The translations under genes were made by a program, and so were the position numbers. Below the pieces are notes generated by a model, which worked only from the letters and a program-made list of their open reading frames with translations, made no database searches and was not told the DNA's origin. Positions 23,401-36,697 of a stretch of DNA of 64,000 nt are shown piece after piece. The stretch's first letter is position 1. Every line of letters starts with the position of its first letter. The DNA is from Neocallimastix lanati (nom. inval.). Lineage: Eukaryota; Neocallimastigomycota; Neocallimastigomycetes; Neocallimastigales; Neocallimastigaceae. The stretch lies in the NCBI GenBank assembly GCA_016946835.1, contig JACVTC010000045.1:1176032-1240031 (forward strand), written 5' to 3'.

Positions 23401-26400
23401 GGGCTACTGGTAGAAATGGTTTCGGAACAGGCGGTCAGGCTGTCATTTTCCATGAGAACGGCCGCGCCATCTGAAATCTTTAAGGTAATCTTTCCACCGG
23501 CAGCAACACCAGGGAATTTATTTACTGGGACTTCTTTAAATGATTTGTAGATCACCGTTCCATCGGATATTTTCTGAATTTCTATTCTATCCGTATTATC
23601 TGTACCACAGGTATTATCATAACAAATATATACAGTGTTGTCTCCATAACCATAGCCATCAGACAATGAATCAATGTAAGCGATTCCGGTGAGTTTTTCC
23701 TTTAATTTTCCATTCTGTTTATCCTCTATTTCTTCACAAATTGTTCCATTACATTGAATGACTGGCTTTATATCATCTTCTAATTCATTATCATTTAAAA
23801 AGTATCCCTTGACGGTCTTACGTTGTAAATGACAACCATCGTATTTACAGGTAATCACTCGCTTACTGAAGGTATCGAGGAAATGAGTAATATCTGTATC
23901 ATAATATTCACCTATTCCAAATTCTTCGATATAACATTCTGATAGAGCACTTTCACCAGTTTCCTCGTCCCCGTATCCATAGTAATAGTCAGATTCTGTC
24001 TCATCACAGTAAACTAAGGCATCATATCCAGGTTCTTTTCCCTTTCCTTCACCATCATAAACGGTAGCGAAATTATAGTAATAACCTGGTTTAATATCTA
24101 TTAAAATTTATATAAAAAAAATTACAAAAGAATAAAAATAAATATAAATATATATTACATATACAATTTATTATCAGAGTTGGATAAAAAAATTTTTTAA
24201 TGCGATAAAAAAAAATATTTAATAATATTATATATCAGAGATAAAAATTTTATTCATTAATAAATTATAAATAAATAAATTAAAAGAAAAAATGGACTTA
24301 CTTCTGGCCAAGACGGCATAATTTTTATTGAATCTAATTAAAACATTACCATCCTTCAAGGTATTTGGGAATGGCGTTTCTCCATTTTTGAAAAAGACTT
24401 GTCCCTCCTCTCCGAATGGAATACTAATTAGTTTAGTGTTATCAAAGAGATATTCATAGGTATTTTCATCTTCATCCACCACATTAATACACATTCTGAA
24501 GGTTTCTCCATCAAATTTATAGGATCCGGTGGCAGCAAGATTGATTGCATTTTTTACTTGCTCCGGAGTACTGCTTGTTGAACCTGAGCATAGATCATCA
24601 TGACTTTTATCTTCATTGAGATGAATACATCCGATAGGATTTGATAGAGGTTCGAGGGAATCATCTTCGGCATTTATATTATTACCCATATAACAATTGA
24701 CAAACTCATTATTACTACCATACTTGATGAAACCACTACTTTGAAGACATTTCTCGTCCGAACAATCGTAGATAACAAAGAATGGAGTCAATTCCTCTGA
24801 ATTTGGAGATACGCTATCCAAGGTGGAGGTAACATCCACAAATTTATTAAAAGTACTCGTTCTCTGGAATATTTTTATACCAGTGGCCGCAGCACCAGTG
24901 GCATCCTTTCCAAACATTATCTTACAATTGCTACTATCCTTCTTTAGGATAGTAGTACCGTCATATTTAAGACAGAATTCATTAGTTTGAATGGAAGTGG
25001 TTTTCGTGTCACAATTCGTATCTTCACACACTTTACAATTGTCATCACAAAGAGGAAGTTGTGGACCTTTTTAAAATTATAAATATATAAAAAAATATTA
25101 GTATATAGGATTCATATTTATTTATTTAAAATTTCATAACAAAAAAAAAAATAAAAAAGGATCCATTATAATTTATAATTTTTCTTTTTTAAAACTTTAT
25201 CACTAATATCATTAAAATTTTTATTTTTAAAATGTTAAAAAAAAAATTAATCTAAAAGTTTTCATCACTACTAGAATTATTCTATCATTTTTATGTAAAA
25301 AATTTTTCCTTCCTCTATTCTATTATAAAATATTAAAATCAAAATTAAAAGTAAAATTTTTTTTCAATTATATTCCGTTATTACTAATTAAAATAGTAAA
25401 TGTTTTAATAATAGTTTTATATTTATTTTTTTTCTGTTTCATTTTTATTTTTCTATTTGTTTCATCAAAACAATATTCTAATAATTTTTTTTATATTCAT
25501 TAATAATAAAAATTCTTACTGTGTTTGGCTAAAGTGACAACATTAGCGTCAGTTCTAAGAAGAGCAATATTTGAGTAGGCGGCATTGGCAAAGTCCACAT
25601 TTGTAGGAAGAGGATCATCAAAAGTATACGGTCTCAGGACGTAGTTCTTTCCATCAACAACGTTAACCCATTTGGATTTTGTCTCGGTGGTGGCGTGCGC
25701 ATCACCTTTTTTACCACTAATATCAATACGATCCAAGACACACACCTCTAAAGTTTTTACGGAACCATTCACGGTAAATTTAATGTTTCCTTGGTCGTTA
25801 GGATCTTCACACTTCGTATTAGTTACCTGACTGGTGATATCTATTGTGTCATCTTCAGCAGATTTGTATACCTTTCCATTATTTTGAATGTAACCAGAGG
25901 TTCGTATACATTCACCGTAGGCACAGTGATAGATAGCTAAGTAGGGATTGGTGAGTGTTGCAGAGATATCAGATATTAAAGCAGTTTCAAGAACATTTGA
26001 GACATTAAAGATCTTTAAGCCTTCATCCTTCTGAGAAACTTTAAATGCTATTTCACATTTTTCATCTGCTATACCCTTATATATGGTTTTCGTATCAGAT
26101 ATACAATATTTATTCTGTTTTAATTTTGAATTATTATTTATTGGTAGTGTACATACACCATTATTAATTGTACAAAGAGGTAAATCCACTATTTCATTAT
26201 TTTATTTTTTTAAATAAATAAATATAGAAAAATTATTAAATAATTATTTCAATAAATAAATCAATAAATAAATATTTTTATAATTCAAATTAAATTAAAA
26301 ATATATTTTTAATACAACTTTTAAATATTTCTATATATTAATAATAAATATAAAATGATAATTTAATTAAAAATTAAAAAAAAAAATTAAAATATAAAAA

Positions 26401-27454
26401 ACTATAATAAAATTAAAAAAGTCACTAAAAACACAAAGTATTCAAGATTTTTAATTTTAAATATAGATATTTTCAATTAAAAATTATTCAATCTCAAGTA
26501 TTAATGAATCACCTTTTAGATTTATAGAATTCGCTTTGATATCAACAAGGATTTTTTGTTCACTTTTCATTCCAAATACATTGTTTACACCATACTCTAG
26601 TAATTTTTCACCAGTATCTGCAAAGGCTTTTGCTTTATCTAATGTTTTCTCTAAACAAATTGCAACAGTACCATCGCTCTTAAGACCTAGTTTACCTACA
26701 TTCGAGGCACTACATTTATCCGTAGGTTTGGCATCTAATTTTCCGAAAGTATAAGTTCCATCAGATTCCCTTTTCACGAATATATATTTTCCGCTTTCCA
26801 TATAATATCCAACTTTAGTTGAATTGCTAACATCGCTGCAGCTTCCAATATCTGTTCCTGAACAAAGTAATACAGATTTATAAACCCAATAAGGTCTGGT
26901 AGTAGAAAGTGTTGGAAGACTAGTAAAGTAATATTTATCTTTTGTGACATCGCCAGTTTTTTTGGCACATGTACCATCTACACAATCATATAAATATGTG
27001 GAATCGGGGTCCAAGTAACTTGTGTCGACATACTGAGAACAACCATTATCATCACATTTATAGATAAATACAGTTGTTTCAGTGCTATCAACTTTAGTGT
27101 AATCAGATTTGAAGAAGTAAATATCAGGATCTGTAATAGCTGCACATTTTGAATCACTTGTCGTATAATAAATTTTACCATCAGTATGAATACAATAATT
27201 ATTTGCATTTATTGCAGAACCATCTGATTTCTTACATTTTGTATCTGAAGAAATACTTTTACACTGTTGTAAACCTTTTTTTTACATATTTTTAAAAAAG
27301 TATATTTTTTTTTGAAGGTTTAATTTTTTAAAAATAAAATAATATTAATAGTTTTTCCAAAATAAAACTTTTATAAATATTTTTTTTTATTTTCAAAATT
27401 TATTTTATTCATCATTTCATTATTCTAATATAGTTTTTATTAATTATCTTTATG

Positions 27455-27485
<31 letters not shown>

Positions 27486-29613
27486 TTTTTTGTTTCTAGT
27501 TTTATTTCTTTTCTAAATATCGTTTAATTATTAAAAATTCATTTTCTTTTTTTTTTTTTTTTAAACAATATATTACCTTTAGAAGAGAAACATCCACCAT
27601 TCTTAACACAAGTAATTGTATAGGTTGCATCAGTACCATCAGCAAAGAAAGCTACATTAGTTTGGAGATCACTGGTCTTTTTTATGGTACATTCAGCTGC
27701 TGCTTGATTTTGAGCAGAACCTTTACCAACGCATTCAATATATTGTTTTGGATTAGCTGGATCAAGCAAATAGACTTTATCATCAGCTTTTACCAAATTT
27801 GCAGATTTATCCAAAACAGTACAAGCAGTTCCATCACCTTTACATGTTATAAACTTTTTATTAGAAGACGTTCCTGTCTCTGAGGCATCAATGTAGGCGT
27901 ATCCTTTTCCTGAAATACCGGTGAAGGATATACATTTAGGTTTACCGGAAGTAGCATTTTGGTCACATGAAATGATATTACCGACGGTACCGGTATCAAT
28001 GTAATAGCCATCTGGATTTTCAACCAATGGACAACTTTCATCAGTACATAAATGTAAATTACCATCGGTATCCACATAATAATTTAAATTATCATCATAA
28101 TATTCGCCTTCATCTTTCATATCACAGGTCATTCCATCACAGAAATAAAGTTCATTGGGATTTAAGGCTTTTGCATAGTATCCATAGGAAACTTCATTTT
28201 CTGGAGTTTTTGTACAACTGTTTCCCGAACAAACAATCAAATCAGTAGCTTCTTTGTAGTAATCTAAATCAGCAAAATCAATAATTTCATTTATACTATT
28301 CACCAAATAATTACCAGCAACTATTCATAAAAAAGTATTAATTTTTAAAAAATATTAGAAAAGAATGGAAAAAAGAATTATAGAAATAAAAAATTAAAAA
28401 TAAATAATAAAAAGAAATTTTATAAATAAAACATATAATTAAAAAAGAAAAAATAATTCTTTTTGAATTATATTCAATACTGAATATCAATCATGCATAT
28501 CATTAGTGCATATTAATTTATGCACAAAATAATGAAACGAAATAAAATTAAAAAAGTACAATATATAAAATCATCAAAGTATAAATTAAATAGATGGTAA
28601 TGAAAAAAAAAATATTATTAATAAAAAGAAAGCCTACCTGCATCTTCTACGGTAAGAACATTTGCAGTTGAATATTCACCATAAGCTACTGAAATGACTT
28701 GATTTTTATTTGAAGATAAAATAAAATATTTTGCTTCCTCAACAGAAGTAAATTCATTTCCAAAGATACATAACATCAAAGCATTGTTTTCAATTTTAAA
28801 TTTTCCTCTATTGTTACCATCACAAGTAGTGGTATCGGGAATAGTATAATCTGACCAATCCCAACTGTTACTTTTATAAGCATATTCATATACTTTAGTA
28901 CCATCACTATTTGTTACGAAAGTATAACCTGAACTTTTAGAACAGATACCTTTGTTACATTTATAAATAGCATAGCTGGAAAGTTCTCCAGCCTTAGTAA
29001 CTGAACTAGTATCACCATTTACACTAATGGTATCAGTATTTTCTATTTTTATTAAATTTGCTCCACTATCTATAAATATATTAATATTTAAATAATTAAA
29101 AATGTATTTGTATTTTTATTTTGTACCAAAAATGAAAATTTATTAACTTAGTAAATATTATTTTTTACCTGAAAAATCTGAGGTATAACCTTGAGTTAAT
29201 TGTTCCAAATTAGTTCCATCATAGTAATAAATAATTTCACCTATGGTATCGTCATCTAAATCACAAGAATCATAATCACATTCAAATGTATAATAATATC
29301 CGCTAGTTAATGTAAATATTTTACAAGAGTCCTTATTGGAAATGTAAATTTCATTTCCCTTCTTACAGTATGTTTTTTCATCGGGTAGTGAGGCATCACA
29401 TTTTTCCGATCCACTAGTTGATGCACTATTACAAGTTGGTAAACCTGTTTTAAATTAAACAGTATTATAAATTTTAGAACTGACATTTCGTAATATTTTA
29501 TTTTAAATAATTAATTTATATTTATAGTAAAATTCTATATGAAAATCTTATTTATAATCTATAATTATTTTATTTAAATAAAATACCCGTTAAATCATAA
29601 TAAGCTTTTACAA
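20124..29613 (-). CDS. Scaffoldin-like secreted Cys-rich repeat protein, 5' end unresolved
   Basis: Exons in transcript order: 29587-29613 (tentative), 29169-29444, 28638-29069, 27577-28320, 26513-27274, 25520-26188, 24302-25066, 22079-24097, 20569-21885, 20124-20278 (stop TAA at 20124). Every internal exon is a multiple of three and begins and ends in phase 1, and GT/AG borders fit throughout. The protein, about 2,400 residues, is built from short units of the type GYY(I/V)(N/D)...(L/I)I.C....C and longer units with an FPG- or FGI-like core followed by a beta-rich stretch (for example KFPGVAAGGKITLKISDGA). Exons mostly end after a long unit. This pattern resembles the cohesin-like repeats of ScaA scaffoldins of anaerobic fungi. 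No dockerin, carbohydrate-binding module or enzyme domain is seen. The last exon ends YIRKSC with no membrane anchor. The signal-peptide exon was not found. Confidence 0.72.
29587..29613 (-). other. Candidate 27-bp micro-exon of the scaffoldin-like gene
   Basis: A TTACAG acceptor and a GTATTT donor bound 27 bases that fit the phase 1-1 rule of all other internal exons and would encode VKAYYDLT plus a split codon, matching the Tyr-rich repeat style. The fit could be chance in AT-rich DNA. Confidence 0.35.
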
Positions 29614-30520
29614 CTGTAATAAAAGTAATTATTAGTAATGGCTGTAGTAATTTACTTTTATAGATGAAAACAATGAAATATATAAATTTCGATCATTAAA
29701 ATAAAGAAGCAACATTTATATTGTATAACAAAATAAAAATAATAAAATAATAAATTTATTTATAAAATATTAAGAAATTTAATAAAATATTAGTAAATGA
29801 ATTATCTTTTTTTTTAATTTCATATTACTTTTTTATTATCATAAGAAATTTTAAATATTTAATGAATCATACTAAAAGTCTTATTATTAAATTTGACTTC
29901 AATTTTAAACTATGAACATTTATATATATATTGATTGACTTTTCTACATTTATTTTTACATTAACTATTGTATTAACTATTGTTCCACTATTACTATATA
30001 ATAAACTTTTTCTTTTTTTTTATTATCTAATATGCACACTTACCTAATTTTATTTTTATTTATCATTCTTTAATAGAAAATACAAATTATATAATATAAA
30101 AACAAAAACAAAAAAAGTCGATTATTCCCTCAACAATAAATATTAATATTAGATTATATATGAATTAAGATAATATATAAAATGACAAAAGGAATAATAA
30201 AAGAAGTAAAAAAAAATAAAAGAAATGAACGACTTTTCTATATTTTTTAAAAATAAATTATTTTATTTAAATTTATATAAGTTTTATCTTTTTTAAAGTT
30301 TTTTTTATATTTATTTATTTTATTCTACTTTTTTTTTTTTTTAAGTTGGGATTAGAATACTTTTAAAATTATTTAATAAAAATAAAAAAACTAATTTAAT
30401 TAAAGATATTCATATCCTCTTATAAGAAAGATTTTCATTAAAAAATAAATGATAAAGTTTAGTTAAATAATTAAAAACAAAATTGAATTTCTATGAGGAG
30501 TTCAGGATAAATACAATCTT
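29614..30520. promoter_or_regulatory. Upstream region of the minus-strand scaffoldin-like gene
   Basis: AT-rich DNA expected to hold the first exon and promoter of the gene. A strong donor-like GTAAGTG (minus strand, near 30035) follows a short ATG-started stretch, but its phase does not fit. I could not place the start codon. Confidence 0.35.
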
Positions 30521-30874
30521 ATAAATAATAAATAAATAATAAATAATAAATGTTAAAAAGAGTATTTATAATAAATAATAAATAATAAATAATAAATAAT
30601 TGAATAATAAATAATAAATAATTGAATAATAAATAATAAATAATTGAATAATAAATAATAAATAATAAATAATAAATAATAAATAATAAATAATAAATAA
30701 TAAATAATAAATAATAAATAATAATAAATAATAAATAATAAATAATAATAAATAATAAATAATAAATAATAAATAATAAATAATTAGTAATAAATATTAA
30801 ATATTAAATGATAAATAATAATAAATAATTGAATAATAAATAATAAAATATTTAAATAATAAATAATAAATAAT
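30521..30874. repeat. AAATAAT heptamer array
   Basis: About 350 bp of near-perfect AATAATA/AAATAAT heptamers with occasional ATTG interruptions. The same heptamer forms the larger array at 44985-45690. Confidence 0.9.
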
Positions 30875-31000
30875 TATCCAGGATAAACTTCAGAAGAGAA
30901 CCAACTACTAGATTTAATTTTTCGCCCCTATACCAAAATTTGATGAATAATTTACATGTCAGAGTTTCCTCTGACTTTACTCTGTTCAGCGTGGTTAATA
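30875..31000. other. Short less AT-rich block beside the heptamer array
   Basis: About 125 bp of ordinary composition (CCAGGATAAACTTC ... TTCAGCGTGG) between heptamer array and further A/T sequence. It has an inverted pair, GTCAGAG and CTCTGAC, around TTTC near 30958-30975. Origin not recognised. Confidence 0.35.
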
Positions 31001-33125
31001 AATAATAAATTATAAATAATGAAAAATAAATATTTAATAAATAAACAAATAATTAATTAATTAATAAAAATTTTTAGTATTTATAACATTTATAATAAAA
31101 ATAATATTAATTTAAAAAATTATATATTTTTTTATTATTTTATTTTATTTTATTTTATAACACACAATAATCCAAAAATATAAAAACATTTGAAATAGTA
31201 ATTTTAAAAATTTATTTCATTAATATACTAATTTTTTTTATTTCATTTAATTATTATAGTTTTATTATGAGTTATTTTTAGTTACTTGAAGTAGTAATAA
31301 TAATGAAAATCCATAAAAATAAAATGTATTAAGTGTTCGTTATCTTATGAAGTAATAAAGCTATAAAATACAGATGTTGAATTTTCCTATATCAAATTTT
31401 CTATATAATAAAATATAATTTATATGATTGATAATGGTAAAAATAATAAATAAAATTAGTTATTTCAGAAGGATGAATTAAATAACAAGTATTAAAACTA
31501 TTGATAAAAAAAAATCAATAAATATAAAGATATTAATTTAAAAAACGAAATATTATTTTGATATCAATTTATTGTTATTTGTCAAATAGTAAACAATATA
31601 ATTAAATAAATATTTTTATGTAATAAATAATAAATAAAAATAAATATTATGTAATATTATAAAAACAAAGTAAAATAATTTAGAGATAAAAATAATTAAA
31701 AATTAATAAATAAAAGAAAGAAATCAATTTTTTATTTTTCTATAGATCTAAAACTACAGTTTAAAAAATCGTTTTTTTTTTATCATCAACTCTTTAAAAT
31801 TTTAATAATAAAAAAATTTATAAAATTTTCTTAAAAACAATAATAAAAAAATGTTTCTTTAAAGAACAAAACCAAAAAAAAAAAAAAAAAAAACAAAAAA
31901 GAAAAAACTTTCCTTTTTTAAGATGCATATATTAATTATTTTCTTATTTTTTATTTTATTAAATATTTTTTATTCACATTCTAACAGAAATTGTTAAATA
32001 AAAAAAAATTTTAAATGTTTATTTAGAGAGAACTTTTTTTTTTTTAAAAAAGATATATAAATAAATAATTGATTTTAAATGCATTTTTTATTGTTCTATA
32101 AAATAATACTTTTATTTACTGGTATCAAAGATATCTTAATATAAATTAATTAGTAAACTTCTTTAATATATATAATTTTTATTATTCATAGAAATTTGTA
32201 TTCATATTTTTTCTTTATTTTATTTAATAAAAAATAATATAATTATTAATATGTTCTGATGAAAAAAAAATTTAATATTATTTATAATTTTATGTATAAC
32301 TTTAACTCTTCTCTTTTATCATAATGAAACATTATTTTTTAAAATATTAAAAAAAAACAATTAAAATACAAAATAAGAAAATTTATTTTTAAAACTTTTT
32401 AATACATAATTCTAATGTTAAGTCAATATTTAATATAACAATAATCGTTAAAATTTAAGATATGATTATAATAAATATTTTTTATATGAAAGTTAATATC
32501 TAAGTTATATTAATTTATGATCATTTATAATATTTATTATTTTTTTTTAAAAAAAGTATTAATTGTAAATCTTTTTCGAATTTCATTTACTGTTCTTTAA
32601 AAAAATATTTTCTTTCTATTCAAAATATATCGTAATAATGAAATATAAAATATATTATATATAAAATCAGTAATAATTTGGAATGTAAATCCTTTGTTAA
32701 TTTTTTTAAAATTCTCCATAAAATATTACAAATAGATTACATAAATGAAATTTAAATCATATAAAATACGTATTCAATTATAATACTTCAAAAAAAAAAT
32801 TATTTTTCCATATAATTTTAACATACGTTGTTTTTTTTTCTTTTATTCTTATTCAAATTATAATTTAAATTAAAAAAAATATAAATCATTAAATTTTTTT
32901 AGACTATGAAGAGAATACACTTCCAATGCTTTATTAAATGGATTAAAATATTTTTATGTATTATATTTAATTATAAAAATATACATCATATAATTAAAAG
33001 ATAAAAAAAAAATAAAATGTATGTAAAAGATTAAGTAAAATAAAAAATAATAAAAAGTTAAGAAATAACAAATTTTAATTAATCAAAGAAAATTTAACGT
33101 AATAAAGAATAAAAATAACTTCAAG
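31001..33125. other. AT-rich region
   Basis: More than 2 kb of A/T sequence with many homopolymers. No open frame, RNA gene or repeat boundary recognised on either strand. Confidence 0.5.
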
Positions 33126-33129
33126 AGTT

Positions 33130-34395
33130 AAAAAAAATTCGGTGTGATGTATACTACGAGTAGTAATATGATCACCAGTTAAATCTAAAATAATAAAACA
33201 AAGAAGTAACATCTTTAAAATAGATAGTGTGGTATCCACTAAACTCTCCCCTGAACCACAAGAAAGATCAACACAAACTGAATTACTTACTATAGGTTCT
33301 GTTAGTTAATGTGTATTGATGAGAATTAATAGGACTTCTAACTGTACTATTCCTTTGCCATATCGGTACGACGTTGGCACTCTTGGTAATGAAAGTGTTT
33401 TTTCTAAACCTCTCAAAAAGTAACTCAAGAGAGCTACTAATGATTGGTATTGTATTAGCATGATATTTTTTCGCAAGCCCCACAATATACGGAACAGTAG
33501 ACCCCTGTGAACGTTTTAGGAGTTATTCACTTAAAAGTTTCTGTTCCCCAGTATCGAATTGTAGCTCATCTAAAGCTGAAATTCCCCCAATAAAGAAAGT
33601 ATAAATATACCTGTTTATGAAATTTTCAAATTCTAAAAATATTAGAATAAGAAGGAAGTAAGGAAAAGAGACCTTTACTTTACTGGCAAATATAATGAAT
33701 AAATCATCGATAAATTCTAAAGATGTACATTTACATAAAGAAAAGGTAGAACATTCAAATATCTAATGGATAAAAGATTGTTCACTTTTTCCACAACAAG
33801 GGCAGTATTTAGGACAGTTGTCAGAAACTCTTCCACTTCTAATTGCAATAATTGAAATATATTTGTAACCAGCTCTTAATTTTAAGATTCAGTTAGAATT
33901 GTTTTTGTTTGAACCTAAAAATGGACCAAAATATAATGCTTTGCTAATAATATATGATTGAATAATAGATCTTTTAAATGTTAATGGAACTTTATTATTG
34001 GATAAAAAAAACTCGAGAAAGAAAATAAGGATTTTCTAACTGTAGTATTCATATAAGTGATAATAGGCTCAAGGGAAAGATCATTACTGAAGGGGATACC
34101 TAAGTAAATACACACAGACGCTTTACGGATAGAATACATTTATTGATACCAAAAGTCATTTCATTTATATTAGCCCAACAAAAAACATGACTGAGTAGAG
34201 CCTTCATTTTTCTTTCACTAGGCGCTATGAAGGGCATATTAAAGTCACCTAAAAGAACAGCAGGAGAATTTTCCTTATTATGACTACTTAATCATTTTTC
34301 CATTTCAGAGAAAGCATTTAAACGAGCTTCAGACCATCTATATAGAGAAAAGTATATATTGCCAATAGAACAATATTGATTCCAAAATGACGTCA
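33130..34395 (-). pseudogene. LINE remnant with internal deletion
   Basis: Read leftward from 34395: the end of the endonuclease domain (RLNAFSEMEK, then VLLGDFNMPFI with the GDFN motif), then directly MTFGINKC, YLGIPFSNDLSLEPII-like sequence, FLSNNKVPLTFKRSIIQSYI and ISKALYFGP of the RT thumb region, then LRLRAGYKYI, CPKYCPCCGK and FECSTF of the zinc region, and an open tail (33283-33483). The central RT with its active site is missing between GDFN and FGINKC, and many stops are present. It is a non-LTR retrotransposon of the type common in these fungi. Confidence 0.75.
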
Positions 34396-35035
34396 AACTA
34401 ACTGATATTATATAAGTTGAGTTGATATATGAGTTGAGTTCATTGTAAGATAATCAAAATAATAATACTGTAGAATTTAAAGTTTAAATTTGTGATAATT
34501 ATAACTAAAAAATAAGCTGAGTGATAAGATAATTATAGGTAAGTTTATTTTTAATTTTTTTTTTTTAATTGTAATAATATCATTGAAGTTTGAGTATTGT
34601 TGAGAATAAAAGATCAAATTTTGTAGTAGGATTAACGTATTAAACTGGAAATATTTTAAAGTAAAATTCAAAAAAAGTAAAAGAATAAAGATAATAAAAT
34701 ATTAACATAATAATCGGTAAAGTAGAAGAAAGGAAAGATAAGTACTCAATTCATTTATAAGGAGAAGAAAAAAGTGAAAAAATAAAAATAAAAATAAAAA
34801 AAAAATATAAAGTATATGTAAAATTATTAAATATAAAAGTATGTATAAATATATATATTTTTAAATATATAAAAAATAATAATAAAGAAAAGATAAAAGA
34901 AATAAAAAAGTTAGTAAAGAAAAAAATTAAATAGTTCCAAGATCCATCATGATTAAAAAATAAAAAAAAAATAAAAAAAAAAAAAAATTGATTAAAACAA
35001 AAATATAAATGAAATGAATTTCTAAACTTCTACAG
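34396..35035. other. AT-rich spacer
   Basis: A/T sequence, many A runs; nothing recognised. Confidence 0.5.
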
Positions 35036-35150
35036 ACCGATCATTAATATTCTATGTAAACTATAATTCCCTTTGCCAAGAGAGGTATTAATAGTAATAT
35101 CCCTCAGGGACACCATTTCTGGTGGTACGATCCTCAGAGGGATTAATCAT
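35036..35150 (-). repeat. Isolated unit of the 68-bp minisatellite family
   Basis: TTTCTGGTGGTACGATCC followed by CAGAGGG matches the reverse complement of the unit near 17335-17365 (CCCTCCGGAACTAATACC, ACCAGGAATTTG). A second similar block precedes it (CCCTTTGCCAAGAGAGG). One or two units in inverted orientation, far from the array. Confidence 0.5.
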
Positions 35151-35911
35151 TAAATATTAATTATTACTAGTATTTTATTAATAATATTAAAATTTAAATT
35201 AAAAGTAATAAAAAACTTTTTAAAAATTTTAAAAATATTAAAAAAATAAATATATTTTTAATAGAGTTTTAAATAATTTTTTTTCTAGAATTATAAATAC
35301 TTATAATAATTAGTTATAGTCACTTCTACACATAATATGTAAATTAAAGTAACATTTTTTTGTATTCATTATTAAAAAAATTAAAAAGCTTTAACTAAAG
35401 TCTTAAATAAAGCTTTTAATCAGTAAAATCTAATTAAATATATAAATTCTTTTTAAATTAACTCTTATACTTTTTATATTTTTTTGATTTAAAAAAAGAA
35501 GAAAATAAAAAAAATTAAATTTAGATTCAGATATTTTTCATTGAAAGAAATTTAAAAAGACTTTTAAATAAATGATTTCTGTGCTTATTATTGTGCTCTT
35601 TTTTATTAATGAAATAAATATAATGATTGTATTGAAAAGAATAAGTAATATCCTTTTTATAAAAGTTTATTAGTAGAGGCTTTTATTAAATATATTTTTT
35701 TAATATTACATTTTTTCTAATGAATAAGTATTTATTTTATTAGTTTTTTTTTTTTAATTTAAAATTTTATTCATTATTTTTTAAATAATTATTCACTCAA
35801 AATTTTAATATAACTGAATATATAATTAAGCTATTTGTCTATTTTGAATATAAATAAATAATTTTTTTAAGTTATATATAAGTATTGGTTAGAATTAATA
35901 ATTTAAAATTA
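35151..35911. other. AT-rich spacer downstream of the GT2 gene
   Basis: A/T sequence with no recognised gene; the GT2 transcript should end here. Confidence 0.5.
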
Positions 35912-36697
35912 TCATATCATACTATATTCCTTAATTTCAGCAATATTTCTCCTTTTATGTTGATTTCTTTTTTTTATTATTCTATTTATTCTTCTTGTCA
36001 TATGTTTCATATATCTTTTTCCTCGGTTACAGAGCGATCCTTCTCTCTGCTTGTAGTAGTAGTAGATCCCTTCATCTGGTGTCTTAAATATTTTAGGTTG
36101 GTACTTATAACAATTTTCTCGGAAAATTTTATCCTCAGCATATCGTATGTTGGTTGGGAAACGAAGATTATTATCATCAAGAAATTTTCTTCGGAATATC
36201 GTATCCCATACAAAGACGGTTTTGCCAAATCGTCGGTTGGGTATGTAGTCATCGGAGTCATTAATACTCTTCACATAGTTACCAACAATCATATCGTTAT
36301 TAGCGGTGTAGTTGTAGAGATTCTCGTAGAATCTATTATCAACGTCGTCGTCACTATCCATGAAACCAACATATTCACCATTTGCAACATTGATACCAGT
36401 ATTTCTACAAATAGAGGGTCCTTTGTTTTCCTTCATGGAGATCACTTTAATCCTGGAATCTTTTTCCTTAAATTCATTCAGTATCTGTAACGAACGATCC
36501 GTCGAGGCATCATCAATACATATTATTTCTAAATCTTTTAATGTTTGATTCATTATTGCTTGAATGGAACGACTCAAAAAATCTTCACTATTATACACTG
36601 GGATAATCACTGATATTTTAATTGAGGAAGAACATTTTACTCGTAATAGTTGATATGAATATGCAATTATTAATAATAAATATTTCAGTATGGACAT
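35912..36697 (-). CDS. GT2-family glycosyltransferase with N-terminal signal
   Basis: 261 residues from ATG at 36695-36697; the frame is open slightly further upstream but has no ATG there. Residues 1-20 (MSILKYLLLIIAYSYQLLRV) are a signal peptide or membrane anchor. The GT-A fold follows at once: ISVIIPVYNSEDFLSRSI, then CIDDASTDRS, SRIKVISMKENKGPS, ARNT-like CRNTGI, and MDSDDDVD holding the DXD motif for nucleotide-sugar and metal binding. The C-terminal half is short and basic (RRINRIIKKRNQHKRR). It should transfer a sugar in the secretory pathway; the product is unknown. No intron is seen, codons are less AT-rich than the flanks, and the closest style is bacterial capsule/LPS-type GT2 enzymes, so horizontal origin is possible. 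Confidence 0.88.
   Translation of the reverse strand: MSILKYLLLIIAYSYQLLRVKCSSSIKISVIIPVYNSEDFLSRSIQAIMNQTLKDLEIICIDDASTDRSLQILNEFKEKDSRIKVISMKENKGPSICRNTGINVANGEYVGFMDSDDDVDNRFYENLYNYTANNDMIVGNYVKSINDSDDYIPNRRFGKTVFVWDTIFRRKFLDDNNLRFPTNIRYAEDKIFRENCYKYQPKIFKTPDEGIYYYYKQREGSLCNRGKRYMKHMTRRINRIIKKRNQHKRRNIAEIKEYSMI

Noticed and set aside
29650-29715. First exon of the minus scaffoldin-like gene from an ATG at about 29715 (MLLLYFND)
   Set aside because: It would end in phase 0 at the nearest donor, whereas every following exon needs phase 1, and charged residues interrupt the hydrophobic part.
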